DNA of 64,000 nucleotides from Sideroxydans sp. (GCA_013791855.1 VMTA01000047.1:124001-188000); one strand, 5' to 3'; shown: positions 50,788-60,256, numbered from the stretch's first letter. Notes: a model not told the origin generated them from the sequence alone. Made by a program: numbers and translations.

Positions 50788-51975
50788 ATGTTCAAAATAT
50801 TCGGCCTGTGCAGCGCGATGCTGCTATGCCAATCCGCTTACGCCGCAGGCAACGAATCCGCTTTCAATCCGGCGTTCTCGCTCATCCTGTCCGGCACTTA
50901 CGGCAGCCTGCAACAAGACCCGGCGACGCCAGCCACCGGCTTCGCCATGAACCCCAACCCGGTGCACGAGCAGGGCTTCAACCTCGGCGAGTCGGAGATG
51001 GGCATCTCCGCCAATATCGACCCGCAGTTTCGCGGCGTGGCCACGCTCGCGCTCGACCCGGCCGGCGGCGTCAGCGTCGAGAACGCCTATGTGCAGACCA
51101 CATCGCTCGGCGACGGCCTCAAGCTGAAGTTCGGCCGCTATTTCTCCGGTCTCGGCTATCTCAATGAGCAGCATGCGCATGCCTGGGACTTCGTCGATCA
51201 GCCGCTGGTGTATGCCGCGTTGTGGGAGAACCAGCTGGGTGAGGATGGCGTGCAATTGAAATGGCTGGCACCGACCGAGATGTTCATCGAACTCGGTGTC
51301 GAAGCAGCAAAAGGTCGCGGCTTCCCCGGCACGGAACGGGCCAAGAACGGCAGCGGTGCGGGCGTGCTGTTCGCACACATCGGCGACGACATCGGTATCG
51401 AACAGAGTTGGCGCGCGGGATTCTCCCTGCACCGCACGCGCGCTGTCGAACGCAGCAGCGATGATGTGCCCGACCTGATTGGCAATAACGTGAGCACCGC
51501 CTTCAGCGGCGACAACCGCACCGCCGGTCTTGACTTGGTGTGGAAATACGCACCGCACGGCAACCTCAAGGAAAGTTACTTGAAGCTACAAGGTGAATAT
51601 TTCCGCCGCAGCGAGAGTGGCGAGTTGAGCTACGACACCGCCGGCGCGAACATCACCGACAGCTATGCCGTCACGCAAAGCGGTTGGTATGTACAAGGCG
51701 TGTATCAGTTCACGCCACAATGGCGTAGTGCGCTACGCTACGACAGTCTCGACCCCGGCATCGCCAGCGTGGGTGCCGCGAACGCTGGCAACGTCATTGC
51801 CGACTACGCCTTCCAACCCAGCCGCACCACTTTCATGCTGGACTACAGCGCCAGCGAGTTCTCGCGCATCCGTTTGCAACTGGCGCATGACAGCGCGCGC
51901 CAAGGCTTGCCGGACAATCAACTGTTCGTGCAATACCTCATGAGTCTGGGTGCGCATGGCGCGCACAGCTACTAG
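50788..51975 (+). CDS. Putative outer-membrane beta-barrel protein in a metal-transport locus
   Basis: Signal peptide, alternating beta pattern, LKFGRYFSGLGYLNEQHAHAWDFVD, upstream of znuA-like gene. Confidence 0.75.
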   Translation: MFKIFGLCSAMLLCQSAYAAGNESAFNPAFSLILSGTYGSLQQDPATPATGFAMNPNPVHEQGFNLGESEMGISANIDPQFRGVATLALDPAGGVSVENAYVQTTSLGDGLKLKFGRYFSGLGYLNEQHAHAWDFVDQPLVYAALWENQLGEDGVQLKWLAPTEMFIELGVEAAKGRGFPGTERAKNGSGAGVLFAHIGDDIGIEQSWRAGFSLHRTRAVERSSDDVPDLIGNNVSTAFSGDNRTAGLDLVWKYAPHGNLKESYLKLQGEYFRRSESGELSYDTAGANITDSYAVTQSGWYVQGVYQFTPQWRSALRYDSLDPGIASVGAANAGNVIADYAFQPSRTTFMLDYSASEFSRIRLQLAHDSARQGLPDNQLFVQYLMSLGAHGAHSY

Positions 51976-51984
51976 GAGCACGCC

Positions 51985-52881
51985 ATGTACAAGATGATCT
52001 TCTCTCTCGTTTTGCTGTCATTCAGCAGCCTCTCGCACGCCGCTCTCAAGGTGTTCGCCTGCGAACCTGAATGGGCGGCACTCACACAGGAGCTAGCCGG
52101 AGACCAAGCCAATATCTATACCGCGACCGGCGCACTGCAGGACCCGCACCGTGTCGAAGCGCGCCCCAGCCTGATCGCCAAGGCACGCCGCGCCGATCTG
52201 GTGGTGTGCACCGGTGCCGAGCTGGAGATGGCCTGGCTGCCGGTGGTGCTGCGCGAATCGGGCAACGCCAGGGTGCAGCCCGGCGGCGACGGTTATTTCG
52301 AAGCCGCTTCGGCGGTGCACATGCTGGAAGTGCCGACCAGCTTGGATCGCGGCGATGGCGATGTGCACACGCTAGGCAATCCGCACATCCAGACCGACGC
52401 GCGCAACTTCCTGCCCATCGCCAGCGCCCTCGCGCAGAGACTGATGCAAAACGATCCGGCCAATAAGGCGCTCTATCAACAACGACTGGGAGCGTTCGAA
52501 CAGCGATGGCGTGCCGCACTCGCGCGCTGGGAAAAACAAGCAGCACCGCTCAAGGGTGTCGCCGTCGTGGTGCAACACAAGGGCTTCCCCTACCTGTCCA
52601 ACTGGCTGGGACTGCACGAAGTAGCGGTGCTGGAACCCAAACCCGGCATGGAACCCAGCGCCGCCTGGCTGTCTCAGGTGCTGGACACTTTGCAGCGACA
52701 TCCCGCCAAGATGGTGCTGCGCGCCGCCTACCAGAGTGATCGCCCCGCGGCATGGATCACGCAACGCGCGACCATCGCCGCCGTGGAACTGCCCTACACC
52801 GTGGGTGGCAGCGACGCCGCACAAGACCTGTACGGATTGTTCGATGACACGCTCGCCCGCCTACTGAAAGGGGCGCAATGA
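51985..52881 (+). CDS. Zn/Mn ABC transporter substrate-binding protein (ZnuA-like)
   Basis: LKVFACEPEWAALTQELAGDQANIYTATGALQDPHRVEARPSLIAKARRADLVVCTGAELEMAWLP. Confidence 0.9.
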   Translation: MYKMIFSLVLLSFSSLSHAALKVFACEPEWAALTQELAGDQANIYTATGALQDPHRVEARPSLIAKARRADLVVCTGAELEMAWLPVVLRESGNARVQPGGDGYFEAASAVHMLEVPTSLDRGDGDVHTLGNPHIQTDARNFLPIASALAQRLMQNDPANKALYQQRLGAFEQRWRAALARWEKQAAPLKGVAVVVQHKGFPYLSNWLGLHEVAVLEPKPGMEPSAAWLSQVLDTLQRHPAKMVLRAAYQSDRPAAWITQRATIAAVELPYTVGGSDAAQDLYGLFDDTLARLLKGAQ

Positions 52882-53621
52882 ACATCGAACTCGACATCCT
52901 GCTGCCCGCCTTCCTCGCCGGTCTGCTGGTGCTGTCCACGCACATCCCGTTCGGCATGCGCATCCTGCAGCGCGGCGTGATCTTCGCCGACCTGGCGGTG
53001 GCGCAGATCGCCGGGCTGGGTGTGATCATCGCCGAGCTGTTGGGATTGCTGGGACAGCCGCTGCTGGTGCAATTGGTCGCCGCGAGCAGTGCCTTGTGCG
53101 GTGCCGCATTGCTGGCCTGGATAGAGCGCAGCGTGCCGCAGGTGAAAGAGGCCGCCATCGGGCTCACCTTCGTGCTCGCCGCCAGCCTCGGCATCCTGCT
53201 GCTGAGCCGCGACGTGCATGCGGGCGAACATCTGCGCGATCTGCTGGTCGGGCAGATCCTGTGGGTGGATGGGCAACAACTCATCGCCACCGCACTGCTC
53301 AGTGCCGCGCTGCTCGTTGTCTGGCGACTGTTCCGCCAACGTCTCGGCGAGTTCGGCTTCTACGCACTGTTCGCCCTCGCCATCACCGCCTCAGTGCAAC
53401 TGGTCGGCATCTATCTCGTGTTCGCCAGCCTGATCGTGCCTGCGCTGGCGACGCATCGCCTCTCCACGCAACGCATGCGCCATGCCTTTGCCGTCGGCAT
53501 CTCGGGCTATGCGCTCGGCCTGCTGCTCTCGATATGGTTCGACTTGCCAGCGGGTGCGGCCATCGTGTGGGCGATGGCTGTCAGCGGGGGGCTGCTCAGC
53601 GTTCTGAAACCGCGCCACTAA
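52878..53621 (+). CDS. Zn/Mn ABC transporter permease (ABC-3 family, ZnuB-like)
   Basis: LQRGVIFADLAVAQIAGLGVIIAELLG; SVQLVGIYLVFASLIVPALATHRL. Confidence 0.9.
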   Translation: MNIELDILLPAFLAGLLVLSTHIPFGMRILQRGVIFADLAVAQIAGLGVIIAELLGLLGQPLLVQLVAASSALCGAALLAWIERSVPQVKEAAIGLTFVLAASLGILLLSRDVHAGEHLRDLLVGQILWVDGQQLIATALLSAALLVVWRLFRQRLGEFGFYALFALAITASVQLVGIYLVFASLIVPALATHRLSTQRMRHAFAVGISGYALGLLLSIWFDLPAGAAIVWAMAVSGGLLSVLKPRH

Positions 53622-53660
53622 CCCGCTATAATCCGCCGAACTTTCGCCTCCCATACCAGC

Positions 53661-54506
53661 ATGACCGACCGTTACGCCGTCATCGGCAATCCCATCTCGC
53701 ACAGCAAATCACCGCTGATCCACCGCATGTTCGCCGAACAGACCGGACAGGACATCAGCTATGAAGCCATCGAAGCACCGCTGGACGGGTTCGCCGCGGC
53801 CGTCGAACGTCTGCGCAATGAAGGCTACAAGGGATGCAATGTGACGGTGCCGTTCAAGTCGCAAGCCCATGAAGTAGCGTCAATACTCAGTGATCGCGCG
53901 CAGATTGCCAAGGCAGTGAATACATTAACCTTCGATACGGAGCGCATCTTAGGTGACAACACCGATGGTGTTGGATTGGTGAGAGATATCGAACAAAACC
54001 GTTCCATAAAACTACGCGGTAAGAATTTGCTTTTGCTTGGTGCAGGTGGCGCAGCGCAAGGGGTATCACTCCCCATTCTGGAAGTAGGCGCGAACTTGTT
54101 TATTTACAATCGCACTGCCCAGAAAGCTCAAGAATTAAGTTATGGACTCCAAGTCTTTCTAAATCGCCAGATCGTTACGAAACATGGGCTTAATTACGGG
54201 CTGCCAAATTACATAAATAGCTTTACCGAATTATCGGCAAAGAAGTTCGACCTTATCGTCAATGCAACATCCACAGGGTTGTCAGACGAAATGATCCCGC
54301 TACCAGACTCAATCTTCGCTCCCGGCGCCCTCGCCTACGACATGATGTACGGACGTGAGACACCGTTCATGAAGTTCGCGCGTGACCATGACGCACAAGT
54401 GGCGGACGGGCTAGGCATGCTGGTAGAACAAGCCGCCGAGGCGTTTCTCATCTGGCGTGGCGTGCGCCCGGACACAAGCCCAGTACTCGAAGTCCTGCGC
54501 AAGTGA
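53661..54506 (+). CDS. aroE: Shikimate dehydrogenase
   Basis: MTDRYAVIGNPISHSKSPLIHRMFAEQT; GCNVTVPFKSQAHEVA; GAGGAAQGV. Confidence 0.96.
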   Translation: MTDRYAVIGNPISHSKSPLIHRMFAEQTGQDISYEAIEAPLDGFAAAVERLRNEGYKGCNVTVPFKSQAHEVASILSDRAQIAKAVNTLTFDTERILGDNTDGVGLVRDIEQNRSIKLRGKNLLLLGAGGAAQGVSLPILEVGANLFIYNRTAQKAQELSYGLQVFLNRQIVTKHGLNYGLPNYINSFTELSAKKFDLIVNATSTGLSDEMIPLPDSIFAPGALAYDMMYGRETPFMKFARDHDAQVADGLGMLVEQAAEAFLIWRGVRPDTSPVLEVLRK

Positions 54507-55201
54507 AGAACCCCATACGCAGTCTCTTCTGGCGCTTCCTGCTGGCGCTGTTCCTGATCTTCGTGCTGTACCAGTTGTGGCTGTTCGCCCATATCTGCTG
54601 GTGGGTCAAGTTCGACCCGTCCAGCAGTGCCTTCATGACCGATCGTCTGGAAGTGATGCAGGACAGCGACCCCAGGGCGAAGCTCAAGCATAAATGGGTG
54701 CCATACAAGAATATCTCCGCCAATCTCAAACGCGCACTCATCGCCGCAGAAGATGCGAAATTCGTCGACCACGAGGGGTTCGACTGGGAAGGCATCCAGA
54801 AAGCCTACGCAAAGAATATGAAACAGGGCAAGATCGTCGCGGGAGGTTCGACCATCAGCCAGCAGTTGGCCAAGAACCTGTTCCTGTCCACCAAACGCAC
54901 GCCGTGGCGCAAGGGTGAGGAGATCATCATCACGCTGATGCTGGAAGCGGTGATGGACAAGCGGCGCATCTTCGAGATTTATCTGAATGTGATCGAATGG
55001 GGGAACGGCGTGTTCGGCGCCGAAGCGGCGGCCCGTCATTATTTTGGTGTCAGCGCTGCAAAGCTCACCGCCGAGCAAGCCGCCCGCTTGGCCGCCATGG
55101 TGCCCAACCCGCGCTATTACGACCGTCATCGCCAGGCGCGCGGTATGTTGCGCAAGACACAGATCATCCTCGACCGCATGCCGGATGCCGAGATTCCCTG
55201 A
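54503..55201 (+). CDS. mtgA: Monofunctional biosynthetic peptidoglycan transglycosylase
   Basis: ALIAAEDAKFVDHEGFDWEGIQKAY...GGSTISQQLAKNLFLS (GT51 motifs). Confidence 0.95.
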   Translation: MKNPIRSLFWRFLLALFLIFVLYQLWLFAHICWWVKFDPSSSAFMTDRLEVMQDSDPRAKLKHKWVPYKNISANLKRALIAAEDAKFVDHEGFDWEGIQKAYAKNMKQGKIVAGGSTISQQLAKNLFLSTKRTPWRKGEEIIITLMLEAVMDKRRIFEIYLNVIEWGNGVFGAEAAARHYFGVSAAKLTAEQAARLAAMVPNPRYYDRHRQARGMLRKTQIILDRMPDAEIP

Positions 55202-55252
55202 CGCCGCCGGGTTAATTTCCTTACAATAGCGCGCAATTTTTCGAGGTGCGCC

Positions 55253-56704
55253 ATGACCGAGAACCACGAACACCATTACACCGATAATGTGCAGGAACAC
55301 CTGCATCAGGTTCAGCACCTGCTTGATAAGCAGGCGCTGGTGGAAACCGTGGTCCACAATCAGGCGCTGCCGCGCGACGAGCGCCACGAGCTGCTGGACA
55401 AGATGCTGCACAAAAGGCATCTGGCCGAGCTGAGCGACAAGCTGGAAGAATTGCACTCGGCCGATATCGCCTACATTCTGGAAGCACTGCCGATCGAGCA
55501 CCGTCTGCTGGTGTGGAACCTGGTCAAGACCGAACGCGACGGCGAGATCCTGATCGAAGTCTCCGACGCAGTGCGCGAATCGCTGATCGCCAGCATGAGC
55601 CGCGACGAGCTGCGTGTGGCTGCCGAGCAACTCGATACCGACGAGATCGCCGACCTGGCACCCGACCTGCCGCAGCACGTCATCCGCGACGTGTTCAAAT
55701 CACTGCCGATCGAAGAACGCGAACAACTGCGTGCCGCGATGTCCTACCCGGAGGATTCGGTCGGCGCCTTGATGGACTTCAACATCGTGCATGTGCGACA
55801 GGACGTCACGCTGGAGACCGTCTCCCGCTACCTGCGCCGTTTCGATGAACTGCCCGACCACACCGACCAGGTGTTCGTGGTCGACCGCGACGAACGGTTC
55901 GTGGGCGTGTTGCCGATCAATCTGATCGTGGTGAACGAGCCAGAGACCGAAGTCGGGACCTTGATGATCACCGACGTCATCCAGTTGCATCCGGATGAAA
56001 AAGCCGAACATGCAGCCCAGGCGTTCGAGCGCTATGATCTGGTGTCTGCACCGGTTGTGAACGAAGACGGCAAGTTGTTCGGACGTGTGACCGTGAACGT
56101 GGTGCTCGATTACATCCGCGAAGAATCGGATACCGAACTGCTCAACCAGGCCGGCCTGATCGAAGAGGAAGACATCTTCGCTTCTGTGTGGAAATCCGCC
56201 CAGAACCGCTGGGCCTGGCTGGCGCTCAATCTTTGCACTGCATTCTTCGCCTCGCGTGTGATCGGCGAATTCGAACAGACCATCGCGCAGATGGTCGCAC
56301 TCGCCACCTTGATGCCTATCGTCGCGGGCATCGCGGGGAACTCAGCCAACCAGACGACGACCATCATCATCCGCTCACTCGCGCTCGGACAGATCAATCA
56401 GAGCAATGCAAAACGCCTGATGCTGAAGGAACTCGCCATCAGCGGGCTGAACGGTCTGGTGTGGGGAGGGTTTGCCGGACTGTTCGCATACTTCCTGTAT
56501 CGCAGCGTACCGCTCGGCGTGGTGATGACTGCAGCCATGATGCTCAACCTTACGCTGGGCGCACTGGTCGGCATCGGCATACCGCTTATGATGCAACGAC
56601 TGGGACGTGACCCCGCGATCGGGGCCAGTGTCCTGCTCACCGCCATCACCGACAGTGGCGGCTTCTTCATCTTCCTTGGACTGGCGACCGTCTTCCTGGT
56701 CTGA
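55253..56704 (+). CDS. mgtE: Magnesium transporter MgtE
   Basis: MgtE N domain, CBS pair, TM region with GIAGNSANQTTTIIIRSLALGQI and TDSGGFFIFLGLAT. Confidence 0.95.
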   Translation: MTENHEHHYTDNVQEHLHQVQHLLDKQALVETVVHNQALPRDERHELLDKMLHKRHLAELSDKLEELHSADIAYILEALPIEHRLLVWNLVKTERDGEILIEVSDAVRESLIASMSRDELRVAAEQLDTDEIADLAPDLPQHVIRDVFKSLPIEEREQLRAAMSYPEDSVGALMDFNIVHVRQDVTLETVSRYLRRFDELPDHTDQVFVVDRDERFVGVLPINLIVVNEPETEVGTLMITDVIQLHPDEKAEHAAQAFERYDLVSAPVVNEDGKLFGRVTVNVVLDYIREESDTELLNQAGLIEEEDIFASVWKSAQNRWAWLALNLCTAFFASRVIGEFEQTIAQMVALATLMPIVAGIAGNSANQTTTIIIRSLALGQINQSNAKRLMLKELAISGLNGLVWGGFAGLFAYFLYRSVPLGVVMTAAMMLNLTLGALVGIGIPLMMQRLGRDPAIGASVLLTAITDSGGFFIFLGLATVFLV

Positions 56705-56893
56705 AGTGCTTGCCCTGCATCAAGCAGGCGCAACGATTCCGCACGCATAAATACGCGCTCTGTATACCCATTCGGGAAGGTCAGGAGAAAATCAAAAGGA
56801 AAGGGAATGCGTGGGGTTCACGCCCCTTGGTGAAACAGAAAAGGTAGAAAGGGCGAAACGCAACAGCTCGGCGCCCGCCCCAATCTACCAAGC

Positions 56894-57352
56894 TCAGGCG
56901 CCGAGAATGCCTTTTCCTGCCACTTTTTTGACTGCAGGCTTCTTAGCAACAGCCTTCTTAGCTACAGGCTTTTTCGCTGCCGGCTTCTTGGCAACGACTT
57001 TTTTCGCTACCGGCTTCTTGGCTGCGACTTTCTTTGCTGCCGGCTTCTTGGCAACTGCCTTCTTCGCTACCGGCTTCTTGGCTGCGACTTTCTTCACTGC
57101 CGGCTTCTTGGCAACTGCTTTTTTCGCTACCGGCTTCTTGGCGGCGACTTTCTTCACTGCTGGTTTCTTAGCAACGGCCTTCTTCGCTACCGGCTTCTTG
57201 GCGGCGACTTTTTTCGCTGCTGGTTTTTTGGCGGCGACAGCTTTTTTCGCTACCGGCTTCTTGGCTACAACTTTCTTTGCTGCCGGTTTCTTTGCTGCCA
57301 CTTTCTTGGTTGCAGGACTTTTCGCTTTGGATTTTGCAGTTGCCATTTTCAT
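56894..57352 (-). CDS. Histone H1-like Lys/Ala/Pro-rich DNA-binding protein
   Basis: Repeats of KKPAVKKVAAKKPVAKKAVA; about 60-bp tandem nucleotide periodicity. Confidence 0.88.
   Translation of the reverse strand: MKMATAKSKAKSPATKKVAAKKPAAKKVVAKKPVAKKAVAAKKPAAKKVAAKKPVAKKAVAKKPAVKKVAAKKPVAKKAVAKKPAVKKVAAKKPVAKKAVAKKPAAKKVAAKKPVAKKVVAKKPAAKKPVAKKAVAKKPAVKKVAGKGILGA
56940..57310. repeat. ~60-bp imperfect tandem repeat array inside the H1-like gene
   Basis: Recurring cggcttcttggcaac..cttcttcgctaccggcttcttggc..cgactttctt in the same register every 60 bp. Confidence 0.85.
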
Positions 57353-57519
57353 TCCTTATTAAAGTTTGATGGACTAAGTTGGTGCAATTTCTATCGTGCT
57401 ACCACTGCACTCCCGATGCGCTTTCAACCTAAAGAAACCTCCCAATACGCACGGTGATTGCATTCTATGCGCGAATATTTTTTTTACGCAATAGATTTGT
57501 GCACTTATGTGCAAAAAAA

Positions 57520-58767
57520 TCAATCGACGATCTTTTCGAGCGCGTACAACTGATCTGTTCTTTCACGCTCGCGAACAAGCTGCACACGCTCGCCGTCGAC
57601 CATCACTTCGGCCGCGCGCGGTCGCGTGTTGTAGTTGGAACTCATGCTCATGCCATACGCACCTGCCGACATGACTGCCAGCACATCGCCCGCTGCCACG
57701 GCCATTTCACGGGCATGACCGATGAAATCGCCCGTCTCGCAGATAGGTCCGACCACTTCGTAGCGCTGTTTCGGCGATGCATCTTTTTGCACCGGACGGA
57801 TCGCATGGAAAGCATCGTAAAGCGCCGGACGCATCAGGTCGTTCATCGCCGCATCGACGATGGCGAAGTTCTTCTCTTCACCGTGCTTCAGATATTCGAT
57901 ACGCGTCAGCAAGACACCGGCATTGCCCACCAGCACCCTGCCCGGCTCCACAATCAAAGATTCCGCACGGCCATGCAATGCCTGCAGCAACGCTTGCGCG
58001 TATTCGGCGATCGAGGGCGGTGTCTCGTCGTCGTAGCAGATCCCCAGCCCGCCGCCAAGGTCGATGTGTTGCAGCGTGATGCCTTCTGTTTTCAATTGAT
58101 CGACCAGCGCCAGCACCTTTTCGGCCGCCGCGATGAAGGGACTCACCTCGGTGAGCTGCGAGCCGATATGGCAGTCGATACCGGTCACGCGCAGATGCGG
58201 CATCGCTGCCGCCTTGCGGTACAGATCCAATGCCTCTGTGTAAGCAACGCCGAATTTGTTCTGCTTGAGGCCAGTCGAGATATAGGGATGTGTCTTGGCA
58301 TCGACATCCGGATTCACGCGCAAGCTGATCGGCGCGATCTTGCCCATGCTTCCCGCCACGTCGTTCAGCCGATCAAGTTCCGGTGCGGACTCGACATTGA
58401 AGCAACGGATACCAGCCGACAACGCCAAACGCATCTCTTCTTCGCTTTTCCCGACACCGGAGAACACCACCTTGCCGGCCGCACCGCCTGCGGCCAGTAC
58501 ACGCTGCAGTTCGCCGCCCGAGACGATGTCGAAGCCCGCCCCGAGTCTGGCGAACAGATTGAGAATGGCCAGATTCGGGTTGGCCTTAACCGCGTAACAG
58601 ATCAGATGTTCGCGACCTTTGAGCGCATCGGCGAACTGATAGTAAGCATCGGCCAGGGCGGCACGCGAATAGACGTAGCACGGCGTACCGAAACGCTGCG
58701 CAATGTCGATCAGCGACACTTGCTCCGCATGGAGTGCATCGTCACGGTAGTTGAAATATTCACTCAT
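57520..58767 (-). CDS. lysA: Diaminopimelate decarboxylase
   Basis: CYAVKANPNLAILNLFARLGAGFDIVSGGEL; HIDLGGGLGICYDDE; VGPICETGDFIG. Confidence 0.96.
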   Translation of the reverse strand: MSEYFNYRDDALHAEQVSLIDIAQRFGTPCYVYSRAALADAYYQFADALKGREHLICYAVKANPNLAILNLFARLGAGFDIVSGGELQRVLAAGGAAGKVVFSGVGKSEEEMRLALSAGIRCFNVESAPELDRLNDVAGSMGKIAPISLRVNPDVDAKTHPYISTGLKQNKFGVAYTEALDLYRKAAAMPHLRVTGIDCHIGSQLTEVSPFIAAAEKVLALVDQLKTEGITLQHIDLGGGLGICYDDETPPSIAEYAQALLQALHGRAESLIVEPGRVLVGNAGVLLTRIEYLKHGEEKNFAIVDAAMNDLMRPALYDAFHAIRPVQKDASPKQRYEVVGPICETGDFIGHAREMAVAAGDVLAVMSAGAYGMSMSSNYNTRPRAAEVMVDGERVQLVRERERTDQLYALEKIVD

Positions 58768-58903
58768 GTTGAAGTTCTAAAGATTGGGATTGATGGGGAA
58801 CGGCCGAGAATTGGGATTGCGCCGGCGGCAAATAAAGCGGTCCTTTGCGTCCGCATCCTTGCAAGCCGACAAGTAACAGCAACATAATGCACACTGTACG
58901 CAT
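58760..58903 (-). CDS. lptM: LptM-like lipoprotein (LPS translocon maturation chaperone family), not in the ORF track
   Basis: Manual translation MRTVCIMLLLLVGLQGCGRKGPLYLPPAQSQFSAVPHQSQSLELQHE*; lipobox LQGC followed by GRKGPLYLP; overlaps lysA start by 8 nt. Confidence 0.88.
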   Translation of the reverse strand: MRTVCIMLLLLVGLQGCGRKGPLYLPPAQSQFSAVPHQSQSLELQHE

Positions 58904-58941
58904 CTGTATCTTCTTCCTTAATTCGAAACGAGCGGGATTAT

Positions 58942-60246
58942 ATGACGGAAAGCGCCAGCGACGCTGCGGGAGACGCCTTGTTTACCCGCATCCGGCAGAT
59001 GGTGGCGGCACGCGGCGTGGATATCCGCCTGCAGCAGGAAGCATCTACACTCAAACTGATCTTTGCCGACGGCCAACGCATCCTGATCAACCTTGATCGA
59101 CAATCCCGGCATGTGTGGTTGGCTGCGGCGGATGGCGGCAGCGAGTTCGTCCCGCAAGGCACAAGCTGGCTATCACCGCAGCATGGCGAACTGCTCACCC
59201 GACTCGGCGAGTTGCTGGAGCAGACCGTCGCCAGCGACCCGCGCAATTCGCGAGCACCGATTCCTGCGTCAGCTGCGGAAACGCCTGTCATCATCCAGCA
59301 TATCCAGTCCGGCGGCGGGCACGGGCTACGCAATGCGATGATCATCATCTTGCTGGCTGCCGTCGCTTTCTTGCTGACACAACGACCGGGTCAGCCATCC
59401 CCTGCCGGAGAGCCTGCCGCTGTTCAGGCAGAACCTGCGGCATTCGCAGATAGCGAACGTCGCTGTGAAAGTGGCTTCCCGCAAAATGGCAGCACCACCG
59501 TCTTTCCCGAGAGTGGCTTGCAGATCGGTGGCACAGGCACCGAACTCACCCTGCACAACGAGCATGCCCACCCTCTGCTGCTGGTACTGACCGCCCCGCG
59601 CACCCTCATCCCCTCCTTGTCGGTACTGGTGCATGCACGCCAACAGGCAAGCGTACGCATACCGCCCGGACAATACGACCTGATGTTCGCTGCCGGTACG
59701 CGTTGGTGTGATGCGCGCAGCGGATTCTCCGATGGGCGCATGCTGAAGTTCAACGACTCGCTCTCGGTTCAGCATGACGCGCCGGTGCGCATCGCTATGC
59801 AATCCTCCGGTGCCGGGCCGGAAGATTTTCGCGCGCTGATCTCCACCTTTGTAGCCGCAACACCGCTGCCCACCCCATCGTTCAGCGGTGACGGCAGCAT
59901 GGCTGTCAAACGCCATGGCAACGGCCACTTCTATCTGCCCGGCAGCATCGCGGGCGTACCTGTCACCTTCATGCTGGATACCGGCGCCTCGGTGACCTCC
60001 ATCACCAGCGAGATCGCGCGTGAAGCAGGCGTGCGCAACTGCAAGGAGATACAGGTGCAGACCGCCAACGGCAGCACGACCGGCTGCATCGCGCTGATCC
60101 CGCAGATGACACTGGGCAACTTCACGCTGAAGAACATCACGGTGGCAGTGATGCCGAACATGGATACCAATCTGCTCGGCGCGAACGTACTGCGCAACTT
60201 CCGCGTCGGACAGGACGAAGACACCCTGCTGATCGGGCGCAACTGA
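58942..60246 (+). CDS. Fusion protein: N-terminal frataxin/CyaY-like domain, TM helix, C-terminal retropepsin-like aspartic protease (clan AA)
   Basis: N-terminus LKLIFADGQRILINLDRQSRHVWLAAADGG...SW...GELLTRLGELLEQT aligns with CyaY two ORFs downstream; TM NAMIIILLAAVAFLL; protease FMLDTGASVTSITSEIA...LLGANVLRNFRV. Confidence 0.85.
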   Translation: MTESASDAAGDALFTRIRQMVAARGVDIRLQQEASTLKLIFADGQRILINLDRQSRHVWLAAADGGSEFVPQGTSWLSPQHGELLTRLGELLEQTVASDPRNSRAPIPASAAETPVIIQHIQSGGGHGLRNAMIIILLAAVAFLLTQRPGQPSPAGEPAAVQAEPAAFADSERRCESGFPQNGSTTVFPESGLQIGGTGTELTLHNEHAHPLLLVLTAPRTLIPSLSVLVHARQQASVRIPPGQYDLMFAAGTRWCDARSGFSDGRMLKFNDSLSVQHDAPVRIAMQSSGAGPEDFRALISTFVAATPLPTPSFSGDGSMAVKRHGNGHFYLPGSIAGVPVTFMLDTGASVTSITSEIAREAGVRNCKEIQVQTANGSTTGCIALIPQMTLGNFTLKNITVAVMPNMDTNLLGANVLRNFRVGQDEDTLLIGRN

Positions 60247-60256
60247 TAATGGAGAG

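Noticed and set aside
54335-55678. 447-aa minus-strand ORF
   Set aside because: It overlaps aroE, mtgA and mgtE, which are confidently coding on the plus strand. Composition is typical of antisense frames and no motif was recognised.
56940-57310. Periodic repeats considered as a possible CRISPR array
   Set aside because: Repeats are contiguous, imperfect and coding (Lys/Ala-rich), with no unique spacers and no cas genes. No CRISPR array was seen anywhere in the window.
56811-57362. 183-aa plus-strand repetitive ORF (TGFLAATFFAAGF repeats)
   Set aside because: Antisense of the H1-like repeat gene; repeats on both strands keep frames open.
57490-57520. Hairpin near the lysA stop (gtgcac/gtgcaa) as an intrinsic terminator
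   Set aside because: The stem is short, and on the lysA strand the T-run precedes rather than follows the hairpin, so termination is not supported.
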